Assembly: GCF_029193595.2 (NCBI RefSeq)
Contig: NZ_CP135052.1
Span: 1,302,001 to 1,366,000 of the forward strand
Source: Providencia hangzhouensis
GTDB taxonomy: Bacteria; Pseudomonadota; Gammaproteobacteria; Enterobacterales; Enterobacteriaceae
Direction of reading: 5' to 3'
Length of the DNA stretch: 64,000 nt
Translations under genes and position numbers: made by a program
Part shown: piece after piece, positions 1-9,079 of the stretch
How the letters are laid out: each line of letters begins with the position of its first letter
How positions within the stretch are numbered: the stretch's first letter is position 1
Notes under the pieces: model-generated
What the model saw: the letters and a program-made list of their open reading frames with translations, nothing else
What the model was told of the DNA's origin: nothing
Databases searched by the model: none

Positions 1-206
1 CACCAAAGCTTTCAAGCTCTGCAATAAGTATTGGATTAAGTCTAGTATATAGGAATGAATTTTGTGTAAGAATTACGTTATTAGTTGCTTTTTATCCGAT
101 TAAGATTAGTTCTTCGGGCTGGTTTTATTTAAATTAATGATGAGCTATAAGACAATTGGCTCACCTACTGTTGTAGAGAGCCATTTTGGAATAAAAAAAT
201 TAATGG
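1..206. other. Left-edge region with no gene recognised; hairpin at 157-183
   Basis: No convincing coding sequence lies before the end of codA. A hairpin is visible at 157-183: TGGCTC pairs with GAGCCA, and an inner CTAC pairs with GTAG. It is followed on the plus strand by a short T run, so it could terminate a plus-strand transcript arriving from outside the window. On the minus strand it would sit just past codA, but without a clear U tract. Moderate to low confidence in function. Confidence 0.35.
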
Positions 207-1499
207 TTAGATTTTTGGAGTATATCCATAACGGATTGTTTCCGTTTGTTCTAAATGAATTTGGGTTACCGCAGGTTGGGTATTGGCAATCACCTGACCA
301 TCACGAACCGAATAACGTACAGGAACTTGACGGCGCACGGCATCGAAGCCATTTTCTGCAGGTAAAATCAATAAACTAGCGCGTTTTCCTTCACTAACGC
401 CATAATCTTGCAAGTTCAACGTACGTGCGCTGTACTCACTAATCAGTTTCAGCCCATCATTGATTTGCTGGTAACCCATTAATTGGCAAACATGTAACCC
501 CATATGCAGGACTTGCAGCATATTAGCTGTACCAAGTGGGTACCAAGGGTCAAAAACATCATCGTGGCCGAAGCAGACATTAATATCTGCGGCTAGCATC
601 TCTTTCACTCGCGTAATCCCACGGCGTTTTGGATAAGTATCAAAGCGGCCTTGTAAGTGAATATTCACTAGCGGGTTAGCCACAAAGTTAATCCCAGACA
701 TTTTTAGCAGACGAAATAAACGGGAAGTATAAGCGCCATTGTATGAATGCATCGCAGTAGTATGGCTTGCCGTGACGCGAGAACCCATCCCCTGTGCATG
801 TGCTAGCGCTGCGACAGTTTCCACAAAACGGGATTGCTCATCATCGATTTCATCACAGTGGACATCAATCAAACGGTCATATTTTTGTGCTAAAGCGAAC
901 GTTTTATGGAGTGATTCTACACCATACTCACGAGTAAATTCGAAATGTGGAATAGCACCAACGACGTCGGCTCCAAGGCGTAGTGCTTCTTCTAACAAGG
1001 CTTCGCCATTTGGATAAGACAAAATACCTTCTTGTGGAAAAGCAACAATTTGCACATCAACCCAAGGCGCGATTTCTTGTTTTACTTCTAACATCGCTTT
1101 CAGTGCGGTTAATGTTGGGTCTGACACATCCACATGGGTGCGAACATGTTGAATACCATTGGCAATTTGCCATTTAAGGGTTTGCCACGCGCGGTTTTTA
1201 ACATCCTCGTGGGTAAGCATCGCTTTGCGCTCCGCCCAACGTTCAATGCCTTCAAAGAGTGTTCCAGACTGGTTCCAGCTTGGTTGCCCAGCGGTTTGAG
1301 TAGTATCCAAGTGAATGTGTGGCTCAACGAAGGGCGCGGTCACCAAACCACCTTCACCGTCTAAGCTGTTTGGCAATATTTCGCCTTCATGTTGTGGAAG
1401 GATAGCTTGAATTTTTTGGTTTTCGATATCAATACGCCACAGCCCATCACGCTCGGGTAAACGGATATTATGGATATGTTTGATAGTATGATTAAGCAC
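207..1499 (-). CDS. codA: Cytosine deaminase CodA
   Basis: Hydrolyses cytosine to uracil and ammonia in the cytoplasm (pyrimidine salvage). The 430-residue protein is about the length of E. coli CodA (427) and keeps the amidohydrolase metal site at matching positions: His61 and His63 in the HIHLD motif, His214 in VHCDE with Glu217 beside it, His246 in ASHTTA, and Asp313 in GHDDVFDP. The start overlaps the end of codB by 8 bases, so the two are translationally linked, as expected for codBA. The candidate PurR box ahead of codB would control both genes. Nothing looks broken. Confidence 0.96.
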   Translation of the reverse strand: MLNHTIKHIHNIRLPERDGLWRIDIENQKIQAILPQHEGEILPNSLDGEGGLVTAPFVEPHIHLDTTQTAGQPSWNQSGTLFEGIERWAERKAMLTHEDVKNRAWQTLKWQIANGIQHVRTHVDVSDPTLTALKAMLEVKQEIAPWVDVQIVAFPQEGILSYPNGEALLEEALRLGADVVGAIPHFEFTREYGVESLHKTFALAQKYDRLIDVHCDEIDDEQSRFVETVAALAHAQGMGSRVTASHTTAMHSYNGAYTSRLFRLLKMSGINFVANPLVNIHLQGRFDTYPKRRGITRVKEMLAADINVCFGHDDVFDPWYPLGTANMLQVLHMGLHVCQLMGYQQINDGLKLISEYSARTLNLQDYGVSEGKRASLLILPAENGFDAVRRQVPVRYSVRDGQVIANTQPAVTQIHLEQTETIRYGYTPKI

Positions 1500-2739
1500 G
1501 GGTCATCTCCGAATCAGTAGTATGGCGGCGATTTAATAATGGGTTAAGGATAGCGTAACATAATGCACCACCCAGCACGGCATTGACAGGGACAATACCG
1601 GGTAACCAGTTACCTGCGATAACCCCAGCGGCAACAGCGATTAATGCACTGATGTTGACATCACGCATTTTACTGCGGTCAAAGGTTTCATAGCGGTGAC
1701 GGTACATGAGGTAGTCTGCGATGATAATTCCACCAATAGGAGGAATAGCCGCTGATAAGAAAGTTAGCCAGCCGACAAAATTATTATATAGCCACAGTGC
1801 GCATAGCGTTCCTACCAGTCCATTGACAATGGATAAGGTTTTGCTGGATAAGCCGGTGATATTGGCAAACCCCAAGCCTGACGCGTATAGGGCGTTATCA
1901 TTAGTTGTCCAAATATTTAGACCTAAAACGATAATTGCGGGTAATAGTAAACCTTGAGCAATCATCACATCAGAGATATCTGCCATACCTAATGATGCAG
2001 CGCCAGCGGCGCCAAAGATAAACATCAATGAGTTACCAAGGAAAAAGGCAATAATAGCGACAAGTACTGCAATTTTAGGTCTTCGCCCGAAACGCACAAA
2101 ATCGGCCGTTAATGTTCCTGCACTCACAAAAGAGCCTACCACCATGGCTAAAGCAAGGTTAAAATCGATGGGTTTTGCGGGTACGACAGCCTGCAATGCA
2201 CTCATTCCACCCATATCAGTGATAGCAAGGTAAACGGAGTAACTACCGAGTATCGCAATGGCAGGAACAGCAACGATTGACAGAACTGTAAGAGCAGAAA
2301 TACCAAAAAACACAGTAACGGTCATTAAGACCCCGGAAATACCAATTAACCAGTTGATATCCCAGCCTGTTGCTTTACCAACAGGAATGGCAAACATCGC
2401 AACACCGACACCAAACCAGCCAACTTGTGTGCCGCCTAATAGGAAAGAGGGGAGCCATGAGCCTTTAATACCAAAAGAATAACGAGCAAGAAGGTGAGTG
2501 GTTAAGCCTGTTTTAGAACCAATAAAACCAAGAAATGCGGTGTAGATACCAAGAAGAAGATTACCGATAAGAACTGCGAGGAAGAAATCATGAAAATCAA
2601 GACCGGTACCGAGAGCGCCTCCGGTCCACATACTGGCGGAAAAGAACGTTAAACCTAGCATCACAAAGGTTAATGCTAGTCCGCCTTTCCGCGCTGATAT
2701 GGGCACGGGGCCATGGCTATAATTTTTATCGTCAGGCAC
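1492..2739 (-). CDS. codB: Cytosine permease CodB
   Basis: Inner-membrane cytosine importer of the nucleobase:cation symporter-1 family (415 residues, about twelve hydrophobic segments). The N-terminal stretch around residues 20-60, with [13 protein letters not shown], and the conserved W/N-rich core ([13 protein letters not shown] near residue 275) are typical of CodB. It is the promoter-proximal gene of codBA and overlaps codA by 8 bases, so import and deamination of cytosine are coupled. A PurR-like operator lies 66 bases before the start codon. Function is certain at family level, and the codA partner supports cytosine as substrate. Confidence 0.95.
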   Translation of the reverse strand: MPDDKNYSHGPVPISARKGGLALTFVMLGLTFFSASMWTGGALGTGLDFHDFFLAVLIGNLLLGIYTAFLGFIGSKTGLTTHLLARYSFGIKGSWLPSFLLGGTQVGWFGVGVAMFAIPVGKATGWDINWLIGISGVLMTVTVFFGISALTVLSIVAVPAIAILGSYSVYLAITDMGGMSALQAVVPAKPIDFNLALAMVVGSFVSAGTLTADFVRFGRRPKIAVLVAIIAFFLGNSLMFIFGAAGAASLGMADISDVMIAQGLLLPAIIVLGLNIWTTNDNALYASGLGFANITGLSSKTLSIVNGLVGTLCALWLYNNFVGWLTFLSAAIPPIGGIIIADYLMYRHRYETFDRSKMRDVNISALIAVAAGVIAGNWLPGIVPVNAVLGGALCYAILNPLLNRRHTTDSEMTRA

Positions 2740-2804
2740 GATTGTCTCCAGTTATTTTTTTCAGGCCAAAAAAATCCGACGCATTTTATAGCCATCAAAA
2801 CAAA

Positions 2805-2820
2805 AAGCAAACGTTTTCGT
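2805..2820 (-). promoter_or_regulatory. PurR operator ahead of codBA
   Basis: AAGCAAACGTTTTCGT matches the enterobacterial PurR consensus ACGCAAACGTTTNCGT at all but one position. It lies in the 161-bp gap before codB. E. coli codBA is known to be repressed by PurR, so hypoxanthine/guanine-responsive repression is the likely role here. Confidence 0.8.
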
Positions 2821-2900
2821 CAATGATTTAAAATAATTAATGTATTCAAGAATAATTTTATTTATGGAATTAAAAGTAGAAATAATAGATAACTTAGGGT

Positions 2901-3785
2901 TTAAATTGCCTTATTTTTCAGTAATTCAATGCATTCTTGAGCACCACGTTTAAGCACATGACCTTGCAAACATACCGCGTGAATAGGCAGTTTGAAGCCA
3001 TTTGGGGTATTTTTAAACTCAAGGGGTTTTAGTGAGCCATCGTTCAATTTATCTTTAATTAGTGACAAAGGGAAATTTCCCCATCCCATACCACTCTCGA
3101 CTAAACCGAGAGCCAAAGAAAAACTGTCTGTTTTCCAATAATTACTGGAAACTAGAATGCGTATATCACTCAATTCACGTTGGCGGCTCGCAATAATAAT
3201 TTGCCGGCTTTCAACAAGGTCTTCGATATAGAGCGATGTTTTATTTTGTAAAGAGGGATGTTTAGCCGAAATGGTGGCAATAATTGATTCTTCGCCAATA
3301 TAATGAAATTGCTCTTGAGAATTAACATTTAAACCGCCAAAGACAATCGCAAGGTGAATTTGTTGTTCATGTAATAACGGTAGAAGATCATCTTGAGGTG
3401 CGGTAATCAGTTCAATATGCAGTAAAGGATAACGCTGGCTTAAAATATGAAGAGCATCAAAGAGTAAATTGGCATTGATACCTGCTGCAATACCAATGGT
3501 CAATTTACTTTCGACACCTTGGGTCAACTCTAAAGAAAAAGTATTGAGTTGTGATAAATTAGCCACAATATGCCGTGCATAGGGCGCTAATGAAAGTGCC
3601 TTTTCAGTGGGCTTAGGCTCCCGAGTGTGTCTATCAAATAGTTCAAATCCAAGTTCAGCTTCTAGATTCGCCACGGCCATACTGACCGCGGATGGCACGC
3701 GTTTCAATGCTCTAGCCGCCGCAGAAAATGAGCCTTTATCTAACACGGTGAGAAAAATCGTTAGGTTGTCACTATTAAATGGCAT
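2901..3785 (-). CDS. LysR-family transcriptional regulator, divergent from a PACE transporter
   Basis: A 294-residue LysR-type regulator. Residues 1-60 carry the winged HTH (FLTVLDKGSFSAAARAL, AVSMAVANLEAELGFELFDR) and the rest is the effector-binding domain, with the usual C-terminal GMGWGNFPL segment. It is transcribed away from the PACE efflux gene at 3887, with about 100 bases between the starts. By analogy with the AceR-AceI pair of Acinetobacter it probably controls that transporter. It is also the next gene upstream of codB on the same strand, but codBA has its own PurR site and a 161-bp gap, so control of codBA is less likely. Effector unknown. Confidence 0.85.
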   Translation of the reverse strand: MPFNSDNLTIFLTVLDKGSFSAAARALKRVPSAVSMAVANLEAELGFELFDRHTREPKPTEKALSLAPYARHIVANLSQLNTFSLELTQGVESKLTIGIAAGINANLLFDALHILSQRYPLLHIELITAPQDDLLPLLHEQQIHLAIVFGGLNVNSQEQFHYIGEESIIATISAKHPSLQNKTSLYIEDLVESRQIIIASRQRELSDIRILVSSNYWKTDSFSLALGLVESGMGWGNFPLSLIKDKLNDGSLKPLEFKNTPNGFKLPIHAVCLQGHVLKRGAQECIELLKNKAI

Positions 3786-3886
3786 TATTCACCTTTCAAT
3801 AAAACTGATAGAAGCTGACTTTTATTATCATTGAATTATATTTATTTTACCACCTTGTTGATAATGATATTTTTGGAGGTGGGAAA

Positions 3887-4330
3887 ATGCAGGGGATTAA
3901 ACGTAAAATTGTTTTTGTCACAGCTTATGAGGTTATTGGTTGGTTAATTTCAGCGTTGGCATTGGCTTTTCTTTCTGGTAATTCAGCGGAAACAACAGGC
4001 CCATTAGCTTTAGTCATAACGACTATTGCAGTGAGCTGGAACTTTATTTTCAATACCGCATTTGAATATTGGGAATCAAAACAAAAATCACGCATTAGAA
4101 CCTTTAGGCGCCGGTTTGTACACGCCATATTATTTCAATTAACGTTGGTGATTTTTTTAATTCCTTTAATTGCATGGTGGTTATCAATTAGTCTTTTACA
4201 GGCGTTAATACTCGACTTCGCCTTAATTATTTTTATCCCAATTTATACTTTCTTTTTTAATTGGGCATTTGATAAGATTTTTGGATTACCTAAATCTGCC
4301 TTACCGCAAGAGAATAACGCCACATCATAG
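3887..4330 (+). CDS. PACE-family efflux transporter (AceI-like)
   Basis: A 147-residue inner-membrane protein with four hydrophobic helices arranged as two tandem bacterial transmembrane pair repeats, the PACE family of small proton-coupled exporters (chlorhexidine, short diamines). The first repeat has the key membrane glutamate at residue 15 (TAYEVIGW), the same position as AceI Glu15. In the second repeat the equivalent acidic position reads HAILFQL, with Gln instead of Glu. A strong GGAGGTGGG ribosome-binding site precedes the ATG. Divergent from a LysR gene, so likely regulator-inducible. The substrate cannot be read from sequence. Confidence 0.85.
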   Translation: MQGIKRKIVFVTAYEVIGWLISALALAFLSGNSAETTGPLALVITTIAVSWNFIFNTAFEYWESKQKSRIRTFRRRFVHAILFQLTLVIFLIPLIAWWLSISLLQALILDFALIIFIPIYTFFFNWAFDKIFGLPKSALPQENNATS

Positions 4331-4347
4331 AAAAGTAAGAAAATTAT

Positions 4348-4388
4348 CGAGTTTCCTTCCGTACTAACATTGTGCAGAAGGAAACTCG
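4348..4388. terminator. Convergent terminator between PACE gene and dbpA
   Basis: A perfect 12-bp stem (CGAGTTTCCTTC / GAAGGAAACTCG) with a 17-base loop sits between two convergent genes. The T-rich tail is better on the minus strand, so it mainly ends dbpA. Confidence 0.75.
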
Positions 4389-4399
4389 AATCACACATA

Positions 4400-5773
4400 T
4401 TATTTTAATAACCTAGCCTTAACGGATTTCCCTTTAATTTTTCCTTGCTGTAAATGCTTCCAAGCTTGTACGGCAACCTCACGTTTGAGTGCGACGTAGG
4501 CATGGGTAGGGTGGATCACAATCTTGCCAATATCGGCACCATTGAGGCCAACTTCTCCGGTTAAAGCACCTAAAATATCTCCAGGACGTATTTTGGCTTT
4601 TTTACCGCCATCAAGGCATAAGGTCATCATTGTCGCTTCTAACGGAGTGACTCGTAAACCTGTCGGTTCGGTTTGCCAATTAAGCTTCATGTTTAACATT
4701 TCTTCTAGAGCATTGGCTCGTTGGGCTTCTTCTGGCGCACATAAACTAATTGCTAAACCGCTTTCACCGGCACGTGCAGTTCGGCCGATGCGGTGAACAT
4801 GCACTTCAGGGTCCCATGATAATTCATAGTTAATCACCATTTCGAGGGCTTTAATATCTAACCCGCGGGATGCGACATCCGTAGCCACTAATACACGGCT
4901 ACTTCCGTTAGCAAAACGCACAAGAGTTTGGTCACGCTCACGTTGTTCCATGTCACCATGAAGCACTAAGACACTTTGTTTGCTGGCTGTTAAGGCATCA
5001 TAAACGGCTTGGCAATCTTTCTTAGTATTACAGAAAACGACACAAGAAGCGGGCTGTTCACGGCTTAAGAGCTTTTGTAATAATTCAATTTTTTCGTGAC
5101 GAGCGACTTCAAAAAATTGTTGTTCAACTGCGGGGAGTTCATCAACACTATTGATTTCAATGGTTTGTGGGTTATTTTGAATTTGCTGGCTAATTCGTGC
5201 AATTTCTTCTGGCCAAGTGGCTGAAAACAATAATGTTTGTCTATTAATTGGTGCGTAATCAATTATGGTCTCAATATCTGGCATAAAGCCCATATCGAGC
5301 ATTCTGTCTGCTTCGTCTAAAACTAAAGTTTGCAATGCATCAAGTTGTACTGTTTCACGATTTAAATGATCAAGTAAGCGCCCCGGTGTGGCAACAATGA
5401 TATGTGCTGCATGTGCAAGGGAGTCGCGTTGTACGCTGAAAGGCATACCACCACAGAGTGTCAAAATTTTGATATTAGGGATCGCGCGAGCTAAACGGCG
5501 CAATTCATTGGCGACTTGATCTGCCAGTTCACGAGTTGGACATAAAACTAATGACTGAGTTTTAAATAATTTGGCGTCAATATGTTGTAATAAACCCAGA
5601 CCAAAAGCCGCAGTTTTGCCGCTGCCCGTTTTAGCTTGTGCTCGGACGTCTTTTCCGGCAAGTATAGGGGGAAGAGCGGCAGCTTGGATCTGCGTCATGT
5701 TTAGGTAGCCTAACTCTTGCAAGTTAGTGAGTTGTTCCGCAGAAAGCGCATTTAGGTCAGCAAATGAAGTCAC
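4400..5773 (-). CDS. dbpA: ATP-dependent RNA helicase DbpA
   Basis: DEAD-box helicase that acts late in large-subunit assembly, specifically on hairpin 92 of 23S rRNA. The 457-residue length equals E. coli DbpA. Visible motifs: Q motif near residues 20-30, Walker A AKTGSGKT (47-54), DEAD in VLDEADRMLDMGF, SAT in LLFSATW, and HRIGRTARAG. The C-terminal approximately 75 residues (ALTGEVGLNGADIGKIVIHPTHAYVAL) are the DbpA-type RNA-binding domain that separates it from RhlB/RhlE/SrmB. Monocistronic, ended by the hairpin at 4348-4388. Confidence 0.95.
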   Translation of the reverse strand: MTSFADLNALSAEQLTNLQELGYLNMTQIQAAALPPILAGKDVRAQAKTGSGKTAAFGLGLLQHIDAKLFKTQSLVLCPTRELADQVANELRRLARAIPNIKILTLCGGMPFSVQRDSLAHAAHIIVATPGRLLDHLNRETVQLDALQTLVLDEADRMLDMGFMPDIETIIDYAPINRQTLLFSATWPEEIARISQQIQNNPQTIEINSVDELPAVEQQFFEVARHEKIELLQKLLSREQPASCVVFCNTKKDCQAVYDALTASKQSVLVLHGDMEQRERDQTLVRFANGSSRVLVATDVASRGLDIKALEMVINYELSWDPEVHVHRIGRTARAGESGLAISLCAPEEAQRANALEEMLNMKLNWQTEPTGLRVTPLEATMMTLCLDGGKKAKIRPGDILGALTGEVGLNGADIGKIVIHPTHAYVALKREVAVQAWKHLQQGKIKGKSVKARLLK

Positions 5774-5916
5774 AATACAATCTCAAATAGAATAAAAGGC
5801 ATAATAGCGCTAATAATACTATTCCTACCTTACTCTGTCTGTTTTTAATTCGTCATTAATGTAGAATCCGGCTATCACTGATATAGTTCAAAATTAAATC
5901 AACAGGAAGTAATGAA

Positions 5917-6405
5917 ATGGAAAATTTGCAACAGCGGCTAATTAATTATCGGCAGCACTTAGAAAGTGGTGAATTGAAATTTGCTTATGAGTATTTGATT
6001 AAAACTATCATGCAAGTAAAACAATATATTGCAAGAAATCCAGATACAGAATTTAAGTGTGGAAATGTATCCCCAGGCTATTTGGATTATACCTATTTTC
6101 CATTAGTTAATAGTTTTTTGACGGCAAGAAAACTTCGATTTGGACTCGTGCTAAATCATAACACGCTAAATTTGGAACTGTGGTTAATGGGGCAAAATGC
6201 AGCCGTACAAAAAGAATACTGGCAGAGTTTGAAAAATAGCCCTTGGAATCTGGATAAAACTGAAATGCCACAATACAGTGTGTTAGCAATCAATTTACTT
6301 GTTGAACCTGATTTTACCGATAAAGATACACTATTTATGGATATTGAAAAGACAATATTTCCAGTTATGGAAGAGGTTATTCAATATCTTGAAAGTAGCA
6401 AATGA
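5917..6405 (+). CDS. Small uncharacterised protein, DUF7000-like
   Basis: A 162-residue soluble protein with no signal peptide or membrane segment. The pattern of an N-terminal amphipathic helix with AYEYLIKTI, then GYLDYTYFPL and a K-LRFGLVLNH strand resembles the DUF7000 family as I remember it. No catalytic signature is visible and no function can be given. It is flanked by convergent and divergent genes, has an AGGAAG ribosome-binding site, and ends at a strong bidirectional terminator, so it is probably a single-gene transcript. Family call tentative; the gene itself is well supported by length and translation signals. Confidence 0.65.
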   Translation: MENLQQRLINYRQHLESGELKFAYEYLIKTIMQVKQYIARNPDTEFKCGNVSPGYLDYTYFPLVNSFLTARKLRFGLVLNHNTLNLELWLMGQNAAVQKEYWQSLKNSPWNLDKTEMPQYSVLAINLLVEPDFTDKDTLFMDIEKTIFPVMEEVIQYLESSK

Positions 6406-6426
6406 TGTTTTGGAAATGTCGATGGC

Positions 6427-6456
6427 TTTTAGCACCACTTAAAAGTGGTGCTAAAA
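6427..6456. terminator. Bidirectional intrinsic terminator
   Basis: Perfect 14-bp stem TTTTAGCACCACTT / AAGTGGTGCTAAAA with a 2-base spacer, flanked by T-rich ends in both directions. It lies between the DUF7000-like gene (+) and the YfcC-type carrier (-). Confidence 0.85.
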
Positions 6457-6482
6457 AGATGGGGGTATTCAATATTGATGTC

Positions 6483-7925
6483 TTAGATAGGACCTAAATT
6501 TGTCATTACAGCATATATTAGAGCGACAATAGAAATGGCTATCCATGTGAAGACTAACGGCCAAATAAATCTCACCCATTGTGTATAAGGAATTTTTGCC
6601 GTTGCAAGTACAGCCATTAAAATTCCAGAAGTTGGGTTAATACAGTTAACAACCCCTTCTCCAAGCAATACAGTTTGCACTGTCGTTTGGCGAGTGATTT
6701 CTAATAAATCGCCCATTGGCGTGAAAATAGGTACAAGCACTGCCGCTTCACCAGAACCTGATGAAATAAAGAAGTGCATAATTGCCGCGGTTGCGAACAT
6801 GGAAAGGGCAGATAAGGTCTTCGGTAAGCCATCCATCATTGAAATAATGGCATTAACGATGGTATCTAAAATCATCCCATCAGATAATACGATAGCAATA
6901 GCGCGTGCCATACCAACGATAAACGCGCCACCTACCATTCCCGCACAACCTTTTAAGAAGCCTGTTGCAATGGTATTAGGAGACATGCGGTTTAAAATAC
7001 CCACGCCAACGCCTAAGATGATAAACATAGCCATCATCTCTTTTTCTCCCCAGCCCCACTCAACAGCACCGAAAATAAATCCGACTAAGCAGAATGCGCT
7101 ATAGGAAAGAGTAATGACATGCAAAGCTGAAATTTTAGAGGTTTGGTGTTCGTCGGTATTAATTTCAATCTCAGGACGAACCATGCCTTTATTACGACAT
7201 TTCTTGGTATAAATCGTTAAAAATAGAATACCCGCGATAACAAATGCAATATAAATAGCCATTCTAAAACCGAGGCCGGATAACAACGGGACGTCGGCTA
7301 AACCTTGAGATAAACCCACTGTCATTGGTGCCATGATTGAGGCATTAAAGCCCGAATAAGCCGCAACATAGACTAAAGCAGCACCAAATTTGTCGTCCAT
7401 TCCCACGGATTTAGCGACTAAAAGACCAATAGGAACAAATGCAATAATTGAGTTAACGACAATCCCTGTTGTCCCTAAAATAGAAAAAACGACAAAGAAT
7501 ATACTGATTAGTAAAAAGTCATTAAGTCTTTTACTGCGCGAGATATTATTGAGTACTTTTTTGATGGCCCCAGTTTCCTCAAGAAGATGTAAAGCACCTC
7601 CAGTGAAAATAATCAAAAAGATAATAGGAGCAGCTTTGATTAGACCATCAGCAATTGAGGTGAAAATTTGCCCTGGCAAAATACCGTGTTGTTCTGGTAA
7701 GCGCTCATAACTACCGGGAATGGTATAAGAACTAGATACTTTTGTTTCTATACCATCTTTTACCATGGTGATGACTTTTGTTTCTGATGCATATTGCCCC
7801 GCAGGAACGATCCACGTTGCAATACCTGCCAATACTAAGATGAAAAACAAAAGAACATAAGGGTTTAGACCTTCAGAACGTTTTTTAGGTGGTGGTGTTG
7901 TTGTGTTTGTTGACATCGTTGTCAT
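6483..7925 (-). CDS. YfcC/DcuC-superfamily membrane carrier
   Basis: A 480-residue inner-membrane protein with 11-12 hydrophobic segments. The opening NPYVLLFFILVLAGIATWIVPAGQY, the GTTGIVVNSIIAFVPIG loop and SSGSGEAAVLVPIFTPMGDL are typical of the YfcC family of the anaerobic C4-dicarboxylate carrier superfamily. Members are often found with peptidases and are thought to move peptides, amino acids or related acids. It lies 23 bases downstream of an M20 peptidase gene on the same strand, so the two likely form an operon in which the carrier brings in the peptidase substrate. Exact substrate unknown. Confidence 0.85.
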   Translation of the reverse strand: MTTMSTNTTTPPPKKRSEGLNPYVLLFFILVLAGIATWIVPAGQYASETKVITMVKDGIETKVSSSYTIPGSYERLPEQHGILPGQIFTSIADGLIKAAPIIFLIIFTGGALHLLEETGAIKKVLNNISRSKRLNDFLLISIFFVVFSILGTTGIVVNSIIAFVPIGLLVAKSVGMDDKFGAALVYVAAYSGFNASIMAPMTVGLSQGLADVPLLSGLGFRMAIYIAFVIAGILFLTIYTKKCRNKGMVRPEIEINTDEHQTSKISALHVITLSYSAFCLVGFIFGAVEWGWGEKEMMAMFIILGVGVGILNRMSPNTIATGFLKGCAGMVGGAFIVGMARAIAIVLSDGMILDTIVNAIISMMDGLPKTLSALSMFATAAIMHFFISSGSGEAAVLVPIFTPMGDLLEITRQTTVQTVLLGEGVVNCINPTSGILMAVLATAKIPYTQWVRFIWPLVFTWIAISIVALIYAVMTNLGPI

Positions 7926-7948
7926 AGAGTTTCCTATTGGATTATTAT

Positions 7949-9079
7949 TTATTGTGTAATGCGTTGTAATACATTGAAAAATAACTGTGCACGTTCTGTG
8001 AGTGACGGTATTTCTAAGTATTCTTTATCACTGTGCTGGTATCCACCAATCGGGCCTAACCCATCTACAGTGGCCGTTTCGACACCTGCAGTAAAAGAGG
8101 CATCAGAGCCACCACCCGTCGAAACATCAAGTAAATCAATGTTTAGTTGCGCAGCTTCTTCTTTAATGATGTTGATAAGAACGGTGCTTTCATCCGTTTT
8201 AGCCATAGGTGGGCGATTAATTCCGCCTGTTAAGGTGAGTTTGATGCCGTCTAATACTGGTGTACTACATACTTCCCTGACTTTTTTATCGATCTCAATA
8301 CCCTGTTCTTCAGACGAAATACGGACATCGATTTCTGCTCTGGCATTCGGAGCTACAGTATTAACAGAGGTTCCACCAGAAATTAGGCCAACGTTAACGG
8401 ATAGGCCTTTATCATGAGCAGAGAGTGCGTGTAACATTTGGATTTTATATGATAATTCCTGAATTGCACTAATGCCTGCTTCGGGGGCAATACCTGAATG
8501 AGAGGCTTTTCCTTCAATATTTAATACATAAGTTCCAACACCGCGGCGAGCGCTCACTATAGCGCCATTGGCACGAGCAGGCTCCATCACAAGTGCGTAG
8601 CGCTTTCCTAATGCACATTGTTCGATGACACCGCGAGATGAAATAGAACCAATTTCTTCATCACAATTGAGGAGGATTTCAATATTTTTGTAGCGAATAT
8701 CTTGATTATCATAAAGTTGCTTCATGACTTGATATACCATGACATGGCTGCCTTTCATATCAATCACGCCAGGGCCATAAGCTCGATCACCTTCAATGCT
8801 AAAAGGACGTTCAGCAACGGTGCCTTTAGGAAACACGGTATCTAAATGCAATAAAATTAATATATCAGCCTTTATTGAAGGGTGATATATTCGATAATTA
8901 TTGCCGAGTGATTCATTTTCAATGATTTCGACTTCGAACCCCATTTCGCGATATTTTTCACACCAGACAGCAGCGTGGTTATCTACACCTTCTTTGTCAT
9001 AAGAGCCTGATTCGATATTGACTACTTTTTCAAGTAGCTTAAGCATACTGTCTTCATGCGCTAAAAAACTATTATTCAT
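7949..9079 (-). CDS. M20-family metallopeptidase (carboxypeptidase G2-like)
   Basis: A 376-residue zinc exopeptidase. Metal and catalytic residues are in place: His78 and Asp80 in LLHLDTV, the bridging Asp107 in GVIDMKGS, general base Glu141 followed by Glu142 (CDEEIGS), Glu166 in MEPARA, and a late His in GGYQHSDKEY. GGGSDASF near residue 320 is typical of the glutamate carboxypeptidase/CPG2 branch. No signal peptide, so it should act in the cytoplasm on a small peptide or acyl-amino acid. Probably cotranscribed with the YfcC-type carrier just downstream. Confidence 0.88.
   Translation of the reverse strand: MNNSFLAHEDSMLKLLEKVVNIESGSYDKEGVDNHAAVWCEKYREMGFEVEIIENESLGNNYRIYHPSIKADILILLHLDTVFPKGTVAERPFSIEGDRAYGPGVIDMKGSHVMVYQVMKQLYDNQDIRYKNIEILLNCDEEIGSISSRGVIEQCALGKRYALVMEPARANGAIVSARRGVGTYVLNIEGKASHSGIAPEAGISAIQELSYKIQMLHALSAHDKGLSVNVGLISGGTSVNTVAPNARAEIDVRISSEEQGIEIDKKVREVCSTPVLDGIKLTLTGGINRPPMAKTDESTVLINIIKEEAAQLNIDLLDVSTGGGSDASFTAGVETATVDGLGPIGGYQHSDKEYLEIPSLTERAQLFFNVLQRITQ

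Noticed and set aside
6694..7104. 136-codon plus-strand frame
   Set aside because: Antisense to the YfcC-type carrier. Pro/Ile-rich text is the usual mirror of membrane helices.
7959..8417. 152-codon plus-strand frame
   Set aside because: Antisense shadow of the M20 peptidase, which has all metal ligands; no ribosome-binding site or family pattern in the antisense frame.
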